Origin: Streptomyces sp. WAC 04229 | GTDB lineage: Bacteria > Actinomycetota > Actinomycetes > Streptomycetales > Streptomycetaceae | NCBI RefSeq assembly: GCF_003947455.1 | Contig: NZ_QHJH01000043.1 | Location: forward strand, 1 to 45,939 | Direction of reading: 5' to 3' | Length of the DNA: 45,939 nucleotides | In this document: piece after piece, positions 15,782 through 24,843 of the stretch | Layout: every line of letters begins with the position of its first letter | Numbering within the stretch: the stretch's first letter is position 1 | The notes under the pieces: model-generated | The model's database searches: none | What the model saw: the letters and a program-made list of their open reading frames with translations, nothing else | Told to the model about the DNA's origin: nothing | Program-made: the position numbers and the translations under genes

Positions 15782-16270
15782 CCCGACTCCGTCGTACTGG
15801 ATCCGGTGGATCTCCATCTGCTGCGGCTGCTGCAGAACGACGCCCGGACCACCTACCGCGATCTCGCCGCCCAGGTGGGCGTCGCCCCGTCGACCTGCCT
15901 GGACCGGGTGACCCGGCTGCGGCGGGCCGGGGTGATCCTCGGCCACCGGCTCGAACTGGACCCCGCCAAGCTGGGCCGGGGTCTCCAGGCGCTGCTCTCG
16001 GTGCAGGTGCGCCCGCACCGGCGGGAGCTGGTCGGCCCCTTCGTGGAGCGGATCAGGGCGTTGCCGGAGTCGCGCACGGTCTTCCACCTCACCGGCCCGG
16101 ACGACTACCTCGTCCATGTCGCGGTGGCGGACATGACGGACCTCCAGCGGCTGGTGCTGGACGGCTTCACGTCCCGGCCGGAGGTGGCCCGGGTCGAGAC
16201 GCGGCTGATCTTCCAGCAGTGGGAGTGCGGCCCGCTGCTGCCGCCCTCCCCGCCGACGGCCACGCCCTGA
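15779..16270 (+). CDS. Lrp/AsnC family transcriptional regulator
   Basis: A 163-residue Lrp/AsnC regulator. The N-terminal helix-turn-helix (about residues 5-60: D-L-H-L-L-R-L-L-Q-N-D-A-R-T-T) is followed by a RAM ligand-binding domain (about 70-150) with L-T-G-P-D-D-Y-L-V-H-V near residue 105. Lrp proteins form octamers and usually respond to amino acids. The neighbouring divergent sulfur-amino-acid enzyme suggests methionine, cysteine or a related effector (inference). It appears leaderless, with a TACGTT box six bases upstream of the ATG and no ribosome-binding site. Confidence 0.9.
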   Translation: MPDSVVLDPVDLHLLRLLQNDARTTYRDLAAQVGVAPSTCLDRVTRLRRAGVILGHRLELDPAKLGRGLQALLSVQVRPHRRELVGPFVERIRALPESRTVFHLTGPDDYLVHVAVADMTDLQRLVLDGFTSRPEVARVETRLIFQQWECGPLLPPSPPTATP

Positions 16271-16297
16271 GCGAAATCCGGCCGCGCACGGCTTCGG

Positions 16298-16313
16298 GCC
16301 CGGTTCACCGGGC
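16298..16313 (+). terminator. Short hairpin after Lrp
   Basis: GCCCGG (16298-16303), loop TTCA and CCGGGC (16308-16313) form a compact tetraloop hairpin 27 bases beyond the Lrp stop and 35 before the next gene. Confidence 0.45.
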
Positions 16314-16348
16314 TGACGCGGCACCGGTATCCGTATGAGGATGTCCGC

Positions 16349-18037
16349 ATGTCAGAGACCAAGAGCCCGCTGCCCCGCGAGGTCGCCGACGCCTACGTCG
16401 ACGACCTCATCGCCCTCGACCCGGTCACCGGTACCTATCTCGGCGTCGCCGAGAGCTCGAGTCTCCTGCCCGACTTCTCGCCCGCGGGGCAGGAGGCCCT
16501 GGCGGAGCTGGCCAGGACCACCCTGGCCCGGCTGGACGAGGCGGAGCGCCGGCCCGGCGGGGACAGCGACGTGGAGCGGCGCTGCGCCCGGCTGCTGCGC
16601 GAGCGCCTCACGGCGAAACTGGCCGTGCACGAGGCCGACGAGGGCCTGCGCTCGGTCGGCAACATGGGCACCGCCGCCCACTCGGTGCGCGAGGTCTTCA
16701 CCATCACGCCGACGCAGACCGACGAGGACTGGGCCCGCGTCGCCGAGCGGCTGCGTGCGGTACCGGCGGCGTTCGCGGGCTACCGCGCGTCGCTGGCCCT
16801 GGGTCTGGAGCGGAAGCTGTACGCGGGGCCGCGGCCGACCGCCACCTTCGTCGAGCAGCTCGGCGAGTGGGCGGACACCGGCGAGGGGCGCGGCTGGTTC
16901 GAGGACTTCGCCGCCGACGGGCCGGACGCGCTGCGCACGGAGCTGGACGAGGCCGCGCGGGGCGCGACGGCGTCGGTGGTGGAGCTGCGGGACTGGATGC
17001 GCGACGTGTACGCCCCGGCGGTCGAGGGCGCCCCGGACACGGTGGGCCGGGAGCGCTACGCCCGCTGGTCGCGCTACTACAACGGCACCGACCTGGACCT
17101 GGACGAGGCGTACGCGTACGGCTGGGCCGAGTACCACCGGCTGCTCGCCGAGATGAAGGCGGAGGCCGAGAAGATCTTCCCCGGGGCCGGGACGCCGTGG
17201 GTGGCGCTGGCCCACCTGGACGAGCACGGCAGGCACATCGAGGGCGTCGACGAGGTCCGCGACTGGCTGCAGGGCCTGATGGACCAGGCGATCGAGCAGC
17301 TGGACGGCACGCACTTCGAACTCGCCGAGCGGGTGCGGCGGGTGGAGTCGCGGATCGCCCCGCCGGGCAGCGCGGCGGCCCCGTACTACACGTCGCCGTC
17401 GGAGGACTTCTCCCGTCCCGGCCGCACCTGGCTGCCGACGATGGGCCAGACCCGCTTCCCGGTGTACGACCTGGTCTCGACCTGGTACCACGAGGGCGTT
17501 CCGGGCCACCACCTCCAGCTGGCCCAGTGGACGCACGTCGCGGCGGACCTCTCCCGCTACCAGGCCTCCGTGGGCATGGTCAGCGCCAACGCCGAGGGCT
17601 GGGCGCTGTACGCGGAGCGGCTGATGGACGAGCTGGGCTTCCTCACCGATGCGGAGCAGCGCCTCGGGTACCTGGACGCGCAGATGATGCGGGCCGCCCG
17701 GGTCATCGTGGACATCGGCATGCACCTGGAGCTGGAGATCCCGGCCGACTCGCCGTTCCACCCGGGCGAGCGCTGGACGCCGAAGCTGGCGCAGGAGTTC
17801 TTCGGCGCGCACAGCAGCCGCCCGGCGGACTTCGTGGAGAGCGAGCTGACCCGCTATCTGACGATCCCGGGCCAGGCGATCGGCTACAAGCTCGGGGAGC
17901 GGGCGTGGCTGCTGGGCCGGGAGAAGGCCCGCGAGCGGCACGGCGACGCCTTCGACCCGAAGGCGTGGCACATGGCGGCCCTCTCCCAGGGCTCGCTGGG
18001 CCTGGACGACCTGGTGGACGAGCTGTCCCGGCTCTGA
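16349..18037 (+). CDS. DUF885 family putative zinc peptidase
   Basis: A 562-residue DUF885 protein, a large mostly helical family related to zinc carboxypeptidases. The metal motif H381-E-G-V-P-G-H-H388 (an HExxxHH-like variant) is present, followed by N-A-E-G-W-A-L-Y near 413, which carries the likely third ligand glutamate, and by R-Y-L-T-I-P-G-Q-A near 507. There is no signal peptide, so it should be cytosolic. GAGG lies about nine bases upstream of the ATG. The family is widespread and poorly characterised; peptidase activity is inferred from the motif. It is convergent with the SDR gene with only 7 bases between. Confidence 0.85.
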   Translation: MSETKSPLPREVADAYVDDLIALDPVTGTYLGVAESSSLLPDFSPAGQEALAELARTTLARLDEAERRPGGDSDVERRCARLLRERLTAKLAVHEADEGLRSVGNMGTAAHSVREVFTITPTQTDEDWARVAERLRAVPAAFAGYRASLALGLERKLYAGPRPTATFVEQLGEWADTGEGRGWFEDFAADGPDALRTELDEAARGATASVVELRDWMRDVYAPAVEGAPDTVGRERYARWSRYYNGTDLDLDEAYAYGWAEYHRLLAEMKAEAEKIFPGAGTPWVALAHLDEHGRHIEGVDEVRDWLQGLMDQAIEQLDGTHFELAERVRRVESRIAPPGSAAAPYYTSPSEDFSRPGRTWLPTMGQTRFPVYDLVSTWYHEGVPGHHLQLAQWTHVAADLSRYQASVGMVSANAEGWALYAERLMDELGFLTDAEQRLGYLDAQMMRAARVIVDIGMHLELEIPADSPFHPGERWTPKLAQEFFGAHSSRPADFVESELTRYLTIPGQAIGYKLGERAWLLGREKARERHGDAFDPKAWHMAALSQGSLGLDDLVDELSRL

Positions 18038-18044
18038 CGGGCGG

Positions 18045-18899
18045 TCACCGGCGGAAGCCGCCCTCCGAGTCGACGACCTGACCGGTGACCCACTCGGCCT
18101 CGTCCGTGGCCAGCCACGCGATGAGGCGGGCCGGGTCGTCGGGCATGCCCCAGCGTCCGCCGGGGAAGCACGCGGCGACGGCCTCGTAGGCGTCGCCGGT
18201 CAGGTAACCGGTGTCCACGGGACCGGGGTTGACCGCGTTCACGGTCACGGCGTGCTCGGCGAGGGTCGTCGCCAGGGAGCGGGTGACGGACGCCAGCGCG
18301 CCCTTCTGGAGCGCGTAGGCGATCTCGCCCGGCATGCCGCCGGCGATGTCCTGGCCGGAGGTCATCATCACCACGCGTCCGCCGGGGGTCCGGGGCGGCA
18401 GTGCGGCGCGGTGCCGGGCGTACGCCTGGACCAGCAGCAGTACCGAGCGGGTGTCGACCTGCCAGTGCGCGTCGAGCATCGCGGCGTCGATCGTGTCCAG
18501 GGTGCCGTCGGAGCCGCTGAGGGCGTGGTTGGCGACCAGGACGTCCAGGCGCCCGCCGAGCGCCTGGGCGGCGGTGGCGACGAGGCGGGCGGGCGCGTCC
18601 GGGGCGGAGAGGTCTGCGGGGCCCTCGTGCACGGCGGCGCCCGGGTCCCCGAGGGCGGCGCGGACGGAGGCGGTGACGTCCTCGACGCGGTCGGCGCCCC
18701 AGGGCATGGCGGCGTCGTGCGGGACGTGGTGGTGCAGGTAGACGCTCGCGCCGTGGGCGGCGAGCCGGCGGGCCACGGCGTGGCCGATGCCGCCGCGCCG
18801 GCTGGCACCGGTGACGAGGGCGGTACGGCCGCGCAGGGGCAGCGGATCGCGGCGCAGCTCTTCGGGGGTGGGGTGCGCAAGTGGGGGCATGACACCCAT
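18045..18899 (-). CDS. SDR family NAD(P)-dependent oxidoreductase
   Basis: A classical short-chain dehydrogenase of about 284 residues. It has the cofactor loop T-G-A-S-R-R-G-G-I-G near residue 30, an N-H-A-L-S segment replacing the usual N-A-G, serine in M-T-S-G-Q, and the catalytic Y-A-L-Q-K. Loop order resembles FabG-like ketoreductases acting on aldehydes, ketones or alcohols; the substrate is unknown. Two in-frame ATGs (18899 and 18890) are close and neither has a strong ribosome-binding site, so the exact start is uncertain. It lies downstream of Imm21 and rhodanese genes on the same strand. Confidence 0.85.
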   Translation of the reverse strand: MGVMPPLAHPTPEELRRDPLPLRGRTALVTGASRRGGIGHAVARRLAAHGASVYLHHHVPHDAAMPWGADRVEDVTASVRAALGDPGAAVHEGPADLSAPDAPARLVATAAQALGGRLDVLVANHALSGSDGTLDTIDAAMLDAHWQVDTRSVLLLVQAYARHRAALPPRTPGGRVVMMTSGQDIAGGMPGEIAYALQKGALASVTRSLATTLAEHAVTVNAVNPGPVDTGYLTGDAYEAVAACFPGGRWGMPDDPARLIAWLATDEAEWVTGQVVDSEGGFRR

Positions 18900-18942
18900 G
18901 ATGGGCGGGCCGCGGCGGCCCCGCACGTCAATATCGCGGCGG

Positions 18943-19461
18943 CTACCGGTCGGCGAGCCGCCGCAGCTGGACCAGGCCCAGCCACGTCTCCGCGCCCGGG
19001 CGCGCCTCGGCCGCGCGCACCGCGTACCGGCCGGGGTCGAGCGCGACCCGCACGCGACCCGCGCGCTCCGACGCGGCGCCGGGCCAGGCGGCGTCGAACA
19101 GGAGCACCGGTCCCGGCACACGCCAGGCCACCTCGGGCTCCCACTCGGCCGTGTCGAGGGCGTCGGGCACCCCGGCCAGCACCTCGTCCTCGGAGCCGGC
19201 GGCGCACCAGCGGACGAAGGTCCCGTGCTCGGGCAGATAGGCGGTGGAGGCGGGTTCGTCGCCGAGCACCAGGGCGGTGGAGTCGCCGACCGGGAGGAGT
19301 CCGACGTAGCCGTCGACCTCGCAGGCCCGGTCGTAGTCGGAGTCCGCGTCCTCGCCGTCGGCACCGGTCCAGAACGGCAGGACCGTCTCCGGAACCGCTA
19401 TGAGCGGCCCCCCGCCCGACTCGACCCACTCCACCTCGCCCGGCTCCGCGTATCGCACCAT
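18943..19461 (-). CDS. Imm21-family immunity-like protein
   Basis: A 172-residue acidic protein resembling the Imm21 family, proposed from comparative genomics as immunity proteins of polymorphic toxin systems. Family landmarks include W-V-E-S-G-G-G-P-L-I near residue 12, D-Y-D-R-A-C near 42, G-Y-V-G-L-L-P-V-G near 51 and L-G-D-E-P-A-S-T-A-Y near 66. No toxin gene or secretion system lies next to it, so it may be an orphan or have another role in Streptomyces, where the family is common. It starts 21 bases downstream of the rhodanese gene stop region on the same strand. Confidence 0.7.
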   Translation of the reverse strand: MVRYAEPGEVEWVESGGGPLIAVPETVLPFWTGADGEDADSDYDRACEVDGYVGLLPVGDSTALVLGDEPASTAYLPEHGTFVRWCAAGSEDEVLAGVPDALDTAEWEPEVAWRVPGPVLLFDAAWPGAASERAGRVRVALDPGRYAVRAAEARPGAETWLGLVQLRRLADR

Positions 19462-19482
19462 GCGGCAGAACCTACACGCCGG

Positions 19483-19959
19483 TCAGCAGCCGCAGTCGTC
19501 CGCGTCCACCGGGACGGTCAGGGGGTCGGCGGCCGGGCGTTCGGTGCCCTGCCGGGTCTCGTAGGCGAAGCCCTCGCGCACCCAGTACTCGAAGCCGCCG
19601 CGCATCTCCTTGACGGGGTAGCCGAGTTCGGCGAGGGCGAGGGCCGCGCGGGTGGCGCCGTCGCAGGCGGGTCCCCAGCAGTACGTCACCACCGGCACTG
19701 CGGGGTCGAGGAGGCGCCCGGCCTGTTCGGCGACGTGCGCGGTGGGCAGGTGGACGGCGCCGGGTACGTGGCCCTGGTCCCAGGACTCGGTGGACCGGCA
19801 GTCCACCAGCGTGAATCCGGGGCCGCCTTCGGCCGCCATCGCGGCGGCGACGTCGGAGACGTCGGTGTGGAAGGCGAGGCTCGCCCGGAAGTACGCGGCG
19901 GCCTCGGCGGGCGGCGCGGGGGCGACGCGCAGGACGGGGTTGACGGTGGTGACGCTCAC
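19483..19959 (-). CDS. Rhodanese-like sulfurtransferase
   Basis: A 158-residue single rhodanese domain protein. The fold landmarks L-V-D-C-R (51-55), G-H-V-P-G-A-V-H-L-P (63-72) and the active-site loop Y-C94-W-G-P-A-C-D-G-A-T are present, so the persulfide-forming cysteine is kept. The last residues D-D-C-G-C add two cysteines that could relay sulfur or bind metal. It would transfer sulfane sulfur to thiols or cyanide in the cytosol. It is divergent from an Lrp regulator at 20082, which likely controls it. Confidence 0.88.
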   Translation of the reverse strand: MSVTTVNPVLRVAPAPPAEAAAYFRASLAFHTDVSDVAAAMAAEGGPGFTLVDCRSTESWDQGHVPGAVHLPTAHVAEQAGRLLDPAVPVVTYCWGPACDGATRAALALAELGYPVKEMRGGFEYWVREGFAYETRQGTERPAADPLTVPVDADDCGC

Positions 19960-20031
19960 GGTCCGGCCTCTCCTCGATGGATCTTCCGGTTCAGAAATCT
20001 ACGGTCGGCGACCACGCAACTGAACGGTGAT

Positions 20032-20061
20032 TCCCCGGCTTTTCGCTTGTTGTGCCGGGGA
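20032..20061. promoter_or_regulatory. Inverted repeat upstream of Lrp, candidate operator
   Basis: TCCCCGGC (20032-20039) and GCCGGGGA (20054-20061) form an 8-base inverted repeat with a 14-base spacer in the 122-base divergent gap between the rhodanese and Lrp genes. GTTCAG/CTGAAC arms (about 19989 and 20020) add a second symmetry. Either could be an Lrp site; no consensus is known to me for this subgroup. Confidence 0.35.
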
Positions 20062-20081
20062 TTCCCTGCTATCCATCATCC

Positions 20082-20528
20082 ATGACCGAGTATTCCCCGG
20101 ACGCCACCGACTGGCTCCTCCTCGACGCGCTGCAGCGCAACGGGCGGGCCGGTTTCGCCGAGCTGGCCCGTGCCGTGTCGATGTCCGCGAGCGCGGTGAC
20201 CGAGCGGGTGCGGCGGCTGGAGGAGGCCGGGATCATCCAGGGGTACGCGGCGGTCGTCGACCCCGAGCGGCTGGGGCTGCCGATCCTGGCGTTCGTGCGG
20301 CTGCGCTATCCGGTCGCCAACTACAAGCCCTTCCACGACCTGGTCGCGGTCATGCCCGAGATCCTGGAGGCGCACCACGTCACGGGCGACGACTGCTTCG
20401 TCATCAAGGTGGCGGCCCGTTCGATGCGGCACCTGGAGGAGGTGTCCGGCCGGATCAGCGCCCTGGGGTCGGTCACGACGAGCGTCGTGTACTCCTCGCC
20501 GCTCCCCCGCCGCCCCCTGGGCCGCTGA
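20082..20528 (+). CDS. Lrp/AsnC family transcriptional regulator
   Basis: A 148-residue Lrp/AsnC protein with an N-terminal helix-turn-helix (about residues 5-60, with M-S-A-S-A-V-T-E-R-V-R-R recognition helix) and a RAM domain with H-H-V-T-G-D-D-C-F-V-I-K near residue 100. The gene is divergent from the rhodanese, its likely target. The start at 20082 fits the family N-terminus; an upstream start at 20052 would add ten poorly conserved residues. It converges on sbcC with 16 bases between. Confidence 0.9.
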   Translation: MTEYSPDATDWLLLDALQRNGRAGFAELARAVSMSASAVTERVRRLEEAGIIQGYAAVVDPERLGLPILAFVRLRYPVANYKPFHDLVAVMPEILEAHHVTGDDCFVIKVAARSMRHLEEVSGRISALGSVTTSVVYSSPLPRRPLGR

Positions 20529-20544
20529 GGTCCGCCGAGACCGT

Positions 20545-23538
20545 TCAGCCGGTGGCCCGTTGGCGCAGCGCGGACCCCGACCGCCCCTTCACGACCTCCA
20601 GTTGGGCGTGGACCCGGCGCCGCAGGTCGGCCACGTGGCTGACGATGCCGACGCTGCGGTCCCGTTCGCGCAGGGAGTCGAGGACGTCGAGGACCTCGTC
20701 GAGGGTCTGGTCGTCGAGGCTGCCGAAGCCCTCGTCGATGAAGAGGGTGTCCAGACGGACGCCGCCGGCCTCGTCCGTGACGACGTCGGCGAGGCCGAGC
20801 GCGAGGGCCAGCGAGGCGAAGAACGTCTCGCCGCCGGAGAGGGTGGCCGTGTCCCGCTCCCGGCCGGTCCAGGCGTCGACGACGTGCAGCCCGAGGCCGC
20901 TGCGGCCGCGGCCGGTGCGGTCGTCGGAGTGGACCAGGGTGTAGCGGCCGGCGGACATGCGGGTGAGCCGCGCGGTCGCGGCCGCGGCGACCTGTTCGAG
21001 GCGGGCGGCCAGGACGTAGGACTCCAGGCGCATCCGGCGGTCGTTGTCCGCGGAGGTGCCCGCGGCGAGGCCGGCCAGGCGGGCGACGCGGGTGTGCTCC
21101 TCGCGCAGCGGGGCGAGCCGGTGCACCGAGTCGGTGGCCCGCGCGGAGAGCCGGTCCAGCTCGGCGCAGCGCCGGGCGGCGGCGTCGCGTGCGGAGGACG
21201 CCTCGCGCAGCCGCCGGCCCGCGTCGGTTGCGGCGCGTTCGGCCGCGGCGGGATCGGCCCGCGGGCGGCGGGCCGCGTCGGCGGTGTCGGGCTCGGCGAG
21301 GACCGCGCGGACGGCGGTCTCCTCCGCGTCCCGGGCGTCGAGCCGGCGCTGCAGCTCGCGGTGGGCGTCGTCGTCGAGCAGCGCGGCGGCGGCGTCCGCC
21401 GGGGTGTCGAAGCCGGCCCGGAAGGCGGCGTCGGCGAGACGCGCGTCGGCGTCCTTGAGCCGCCGGGCGGACTCCTCCGCCGCGCGGGCGGTGTCGGCGG
21501 CGTCGGCGAGCAGGGCGGCCCGGTGCTCCAGTTGGGCGGCTCGCGCCGCGACGCTCCCGGCGGTGCCGCGGGCCCGGGTCAGCTCCTGCTCCAGCGCGGC
21601 CCGTTCACTCTCCAGCCGCTCACGGCCCGCGACCCGGGAGGCGGACCGTACGGCGGCCTCCTGCTGGGCGGCGACGCGCCGCTCGCGCTCGTCCCCCGCG
21701 CGGCGCAACTCCTCCTGCGCCGCGTGCAGCCGGGAACCGGCCGCGCGCACTCGCTCGTACTCGCGCTCCAGCTCCTCGGCCTCCTCGGCCAGCCGGGCGG
21801 TGGGCGCGTCCCCGGCCTCGGCCGTCGCGGCGGCCAGCGCCTCGCGTACGGTGCCCAGGCGCCGTTCGGCCTCCGCGCGCCCCTCGTCGGCCTGCTGGTA
21901 GGCGGTGAGGGCCCGCTCCTCGGCCGCGCGGTCGACGTGGCCGTCGATCCGCCGGGCGGGGGCGGGGTGTTCGGTGGCGCCGCAGACCGCGCAGGGCGCC
22001 CCGTCGGTGAGGCCGGCGGCGAGTTCGGCGGCGATGCCGCTCAGCCGCTGCTCCTTGAGGTCGAGCCAGTGGGCACGGGCCGTGACGGCCTCCTCGGCCG
22101 AGGCCAGCGCCCGGCGCCGGGCCTCGTCGGTGTCGGCGGCGAACCGGTCACGCTGCCGGGCCGCGGTCAGCCGCCGCCGCGCGGGGTCGCGTTGCACGGC
22201 GAGCTGTTCGGCGCGGGTCGCGGCCTCCCGGGCGTCGTCGACGCGCGCCTGGAGTTCGTCGCGGGTGGCCTCCCAGTCGGCGAGCCAGGTCTCCGCCTCG
22301 TCCCGGACGTCGTCGTCGGCGCGTTCCTGACGATCCAGCACGGCCCGCTCCTCGACCAGTTCGGCGAGGCGCCGCTCGGCCCGGCGAGCCGACTCCAGGC
22401 CGCCCAGTTCCTCGGCGGCCCGGCGGGCGGCGGCGGCCAGTCCGGCGGCACCGGCGTCGGCGAGGTCCTCCGGCAGCTGGGCACGCGCGCGCCCCTCCGC
22501 GGCCGCCGCCCGCCCGTGTTCGGCGTCCGCTGCGTCCCGCAGCTCCAGTGCGGGTGCGACCGCCTCGGCCTTGCGGGACCGCTCCATGCGCCGCTGCGCG
22601 GCCCGGTGGGCCTCGGTGCGCTCCGCCAGCCGCTCGGCCCGCTCCCGCGCCTGGGCGAACCGGCGCTGCAAACGGTCCAGTTCCCGTGCGTCGGCGAGGG
22701 CGCGGTCGGCGGCGGCGTGCGCGGACTCGGCGGTGGTGAGGCGGCAGTCGGCGACGGTGAGCAGTTCGCGGGCCGTGGCGCGGGCGACGGCGGCGGCGCC
22801 GAGGACGGTCTCGGCCAGGCCCGGCTCGCCCGGCGCCAGTTCCGGCAGTTCCATGGCGTCGCCGGCCGCCTGCTGCATCCGGTGGGCGTCGGCCAGGAGA
22901 GCGGCGTCGCCGTCCCGGACCCGGGCCTCGGTCGTCCGGCGCCGTTCGGCGAGACGCTGCTCGACCTCGGCGAAGCGCCGGGTGTCGAAGAGGCGGCCGA
23001 GCAGTTTGCCGCGGGCCTCCGCGTCGGCGCGCAGGAAGCGCGCGAAGTCGCCCTGGGGCAGGAGCACGACCTGGCAGAACTGCTCGCGGCTCATGCCGAG
23101 CAGCTGCGTGACCTCCTCACCGACCTCCTGGTGGGAGCGGCTCAGGTCCTTCCAGGACCCGGCGGTCGCGTCGTACTCGCGCAGCCAGGTCTGGGCCTTG
23201 TCGACGGTGGTGCCGCTGCCGCGCAGCTTCGGCCGCTGCCAGGGCGGCTGCCGGGTGATCTCGAGGCGCCGGCCGGCGACGGTGAGTTCGAGCCGGACCT
23301 CGGTGCGGGTGCCGGTCGCCGCGTGGTCGCTGCGCAGGGTCATGCCCTGGCCGCTCTGCCGGGCTCCGGGCACGGAGCCGTACAGCGCGTAGCAGACGGC
23401 GTCGAGGACGGACGTCTTGCCCGCGCCGGTGGGACCGTGCAGCAGGAAGATGCCGGCCCCGGACAGGTCGTCGAAGTCGACACTCTGCGCGCCGCCGAAG
23501 GGGCCGAAGGCGGTGAGGTCCAGCCGGTGCAGCCTCAC
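20545..23538 (-). CDS. sbcC: SbcC-type SMC ATPase of the SbcCD nuclease
   Basis: A 997-residue SMC-like ATPase, the Rad50 counterpart of the SbcCD (Mre11-Rad50) complex that trims DNA ends and cleaves hairpins. The Walker A G-P-T-G-A-G-K-T is at about 35-42, long Ala/Glu/Arg-rich coiled coils surround the zinc hook C516-A-V-C519, and the C-terminal ATPase half carries L-S-G-G-E followed by a Walker B (L-D-T-L-F-I-D-E-G-F-G-S-L-D). The GTG start at 23538 overlaps the sbcD stop as GTGA, which fixes the start and indicates translational coupling. Length is close to family norms. Confidence 0.95.
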   Translation of the reverse strand: MRLHRLDLTAFGPFGGAQSVDFDDLSGAGIFLLHGPTGAGKTSVLDAVCYALYGSVPGARQSGQGMTLRSDHAATGTRTEVRLELTVAGRRLEITRQPPWQRPKLRGSGTTVDKAQTWLREYDATAGSWKDLSRSHQEVGEEVTQLLGMSREQFCQVVLLPQGDFARFLRADAEARGKLLGRLFDTRRFAEVEQRLAERRRTTEARVRDGDAALLADAHRMQQAAGDAMELPELAPGEPGLAETVLGAAAVARATARELLTVADCRLTTAESAHAAADRALADARELDRLQRRFAQARERAERLAERTEAHRAAQRRMERSRKAEAVAPALELRDAADAEHGRAAAAEGRARAQLPEDLADAGAAGLAAAARRAAEELGGLESARRAERRLAELVEERAVLDRQERADDDVRDEAETWLADWEATRDELQARVDDAREAATRAEQLAVQRDPARRRLTAARQRDRFAADTDEARRRALASAEEAVTARAHWLDLKEQRLSGIAAELAAGLTDGAPCAVCGATEHPAPARRIDGHVDRAAEERALTAYQQADEGRAEAERRLGTVREALAAATAEAGDAPTARLAEEAEELEREYERVRAAGSRLHAAQEELRRAGDERERRVAAQQEAAVRSASRVAGRERLESERAALEQELTRARGTAGSVAARAAQLEHRAALLADAADTARAAEESARRLKDADARLADAAFRAGFDTPADAAAALLDDDAHRELQRRLDARDAEETAVRAVLAEPDTADAARRPRADPAAAERAATDAGRRLREASSARDAAARRCAELDRLSARATDSVHRLAPLREEHTRVARLAGLAAGTSADNDRRMRLESYVLAARLEQVAAAATARLTRMSAGRYTLVHSDDRTGRGRSGLGLHVVDAWTGRERDTATLSGGETFFASLALALGLADVVTDEAGGVRLDTLFIDEGFGSLDDQTLDEVLDVLDSLRERDRSVGIVSHVADLRRRVHAQLEVVKGRSGSALRQRATG

Positions 23539-24698
23539 CGGGCCACCTCCCGCACGGTCTCGTCGGCGCGCACCGCGTCGAAGGCGTCCCGCAGTACGGC
23601 CTGTTCCTGGTCGTCGGGTCCGGCGCCGCGCACATGGGCCACGAAGTCCTCGGCGATCTGCTGGTCGCTGCGGTCGGCGAGGCGCCGGGCGTAGGACACG
23701 CCGGGTTCGCCGGGGGCGCGCTCGGGGTCGAAGACGAGGCTGAGGGTGTGCGGGAAGCGCTCGCTGAGCCGGGCCATGGGATCGTCCGGGCGGACCGGGT
23801 CGGTGAGGGTCGCTTCCACCCACGCCTCTTCGTGCGGGGTCAGCCCGGGGTCGGCCAGCAGGTCGTCCAGGGTGCCGCGGAGCCGGGCCAGCGCGCGCGG
23901 CACCGGGCAGTCGACGCGCTCGGCGGTGACGGTCCCGGCCGCGTCCAGGTCGACGAGCCACACGCTCTTGCGGTGCCGGTGCTCGGAGAAGGAGTACGGC
24001 AGCGGGGAGCCGGAGTAGCGGACGCGCTCGCCGATGGTCTGGCAGCCGTGCAGGTGGCCGAGTGCCACGTAGTCGACGCCGTCGAAGACACCGGAGGGGA
24101 CGGCGGCGACTCCGCCGACGCTGATGTCCCGCTCGCTGTCGCTCTGCTCGCCGCCGGTGACGAAGGCGTGCGCGAGGACGACGGAACGGGTGCCCGGCGC
24201 GCGCGTGGCGAGGTCGGACCGCACCCGGTCCATGGCGGCCGCGAGCACCGCCTCGTGACCCGCCTTCTCCACCCCGAACTCCGCCTTCACCAGCGCGGGT
24301 TCAAGGTACGGCAGGCCGTAGAAGGCGACGTCCCCGTGGGCGTCCGGCAGCACCACCGGGGTGCCGCAGCCGGCCGGGTCGGTGCGCAGGTGGATGCCCG
24401 CGCGGTCGATGAGTCCGGCGCCGACGCCGAGGCGACGGGCCGAGTCGTGGTTTCCGGAGATCATCACGGTGGGTACGCCGAGCCCGGCGAGGCGGTGCAG
24501 GGCGTCGTCGAACAGCTCGACGGCGGCGAGCGGCGGCACCGCGCGGTCGTACACGTCCCCCGACACGACCACGACGTCGACGGCGTGCTCGCGCACGGTC
24601 TCGACGAGGTGGCCGATGAACGCCTCCTGGGCGTCGAGCATGTTCACCCGGTGGAACGCTCGGCCGAGATGCCAGTCGGAAGTGTGCAGAATTCTCAC
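23535..24698 (-). CDS. sbcD: SbcD exonuclease subunit
   Basis: A 387-residue calcineurin-like phosphoesterase, the nuclease subunit of SbcCD. Metal motifs in order: T-S-D-W-H-L-G-R at 6-13, S-G-D-V-Y-D-R near 51, S-G-N-H-D-S near 84 and G-H-L-H-G near 212. The GTG at 24698 immediately precedes the conserved R-I-L-H-T-S-D-W start and has GGGGCG upstream; a longer frame to 24767 lacks family similarity. It is coupled to sbcC by a 4-base overlap. The 145 bases upstream hold no gene I can identify and presumably the promoter. Confidence 0.95.
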   Translation of the reverse strand: MRILHTSDWHLGRAFHRVNMLDAQEAFIGHLVETVREHAVDVVVVSGDVYDRAVPPLAAVELFDDALHRLAGLGVPTVMISGNHDSARRLGVGAGLIDRAGIHLRTDPAGCGTPVVLPDAHGDVAFYGLPYLEPALVKAEFGVEKAGHEAVLAAAMDRVRSDLATRAPGTRSVVLAHAFVTGGEQSDSERDISVGGVAAVPSGVFDGVDYVALGHLHGCQTIGERVRYSGSPLPYSFSEHRHRKSVWLVDLDAAGTVTAERVDCPVPRALARLRGTLDDLLADPGLTPHEEAWVEATLTDPVRPDDPMARLSERFPHTLSLVFDPERAPGEPGVSYARRLADRSDQQIAEDFVAHVRGAGPDDQEQAVLRDAFDAVRADETVREVAR

Positions 24699-24843
24699 AG
24701 CATCGCCCCGACTCGCATGTTTTGCCTCACTCCGCCCCATACCCGGCACGACTCCCGCCACCGGCACCCACCACGCTAACGCCCGCCGGCCCCTGGTCCA
24801 CCACGAACCTCAGTCGTTCGCCGGTCGGCGGTCGCCACCGCCG

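Noticed and set aside
20560..23694. A 1044-codon open frame opposite sbcC
   Set aside because: It is a shadow of the GC-rich coiled-coil codons of sbcC; no motif and no start signal.
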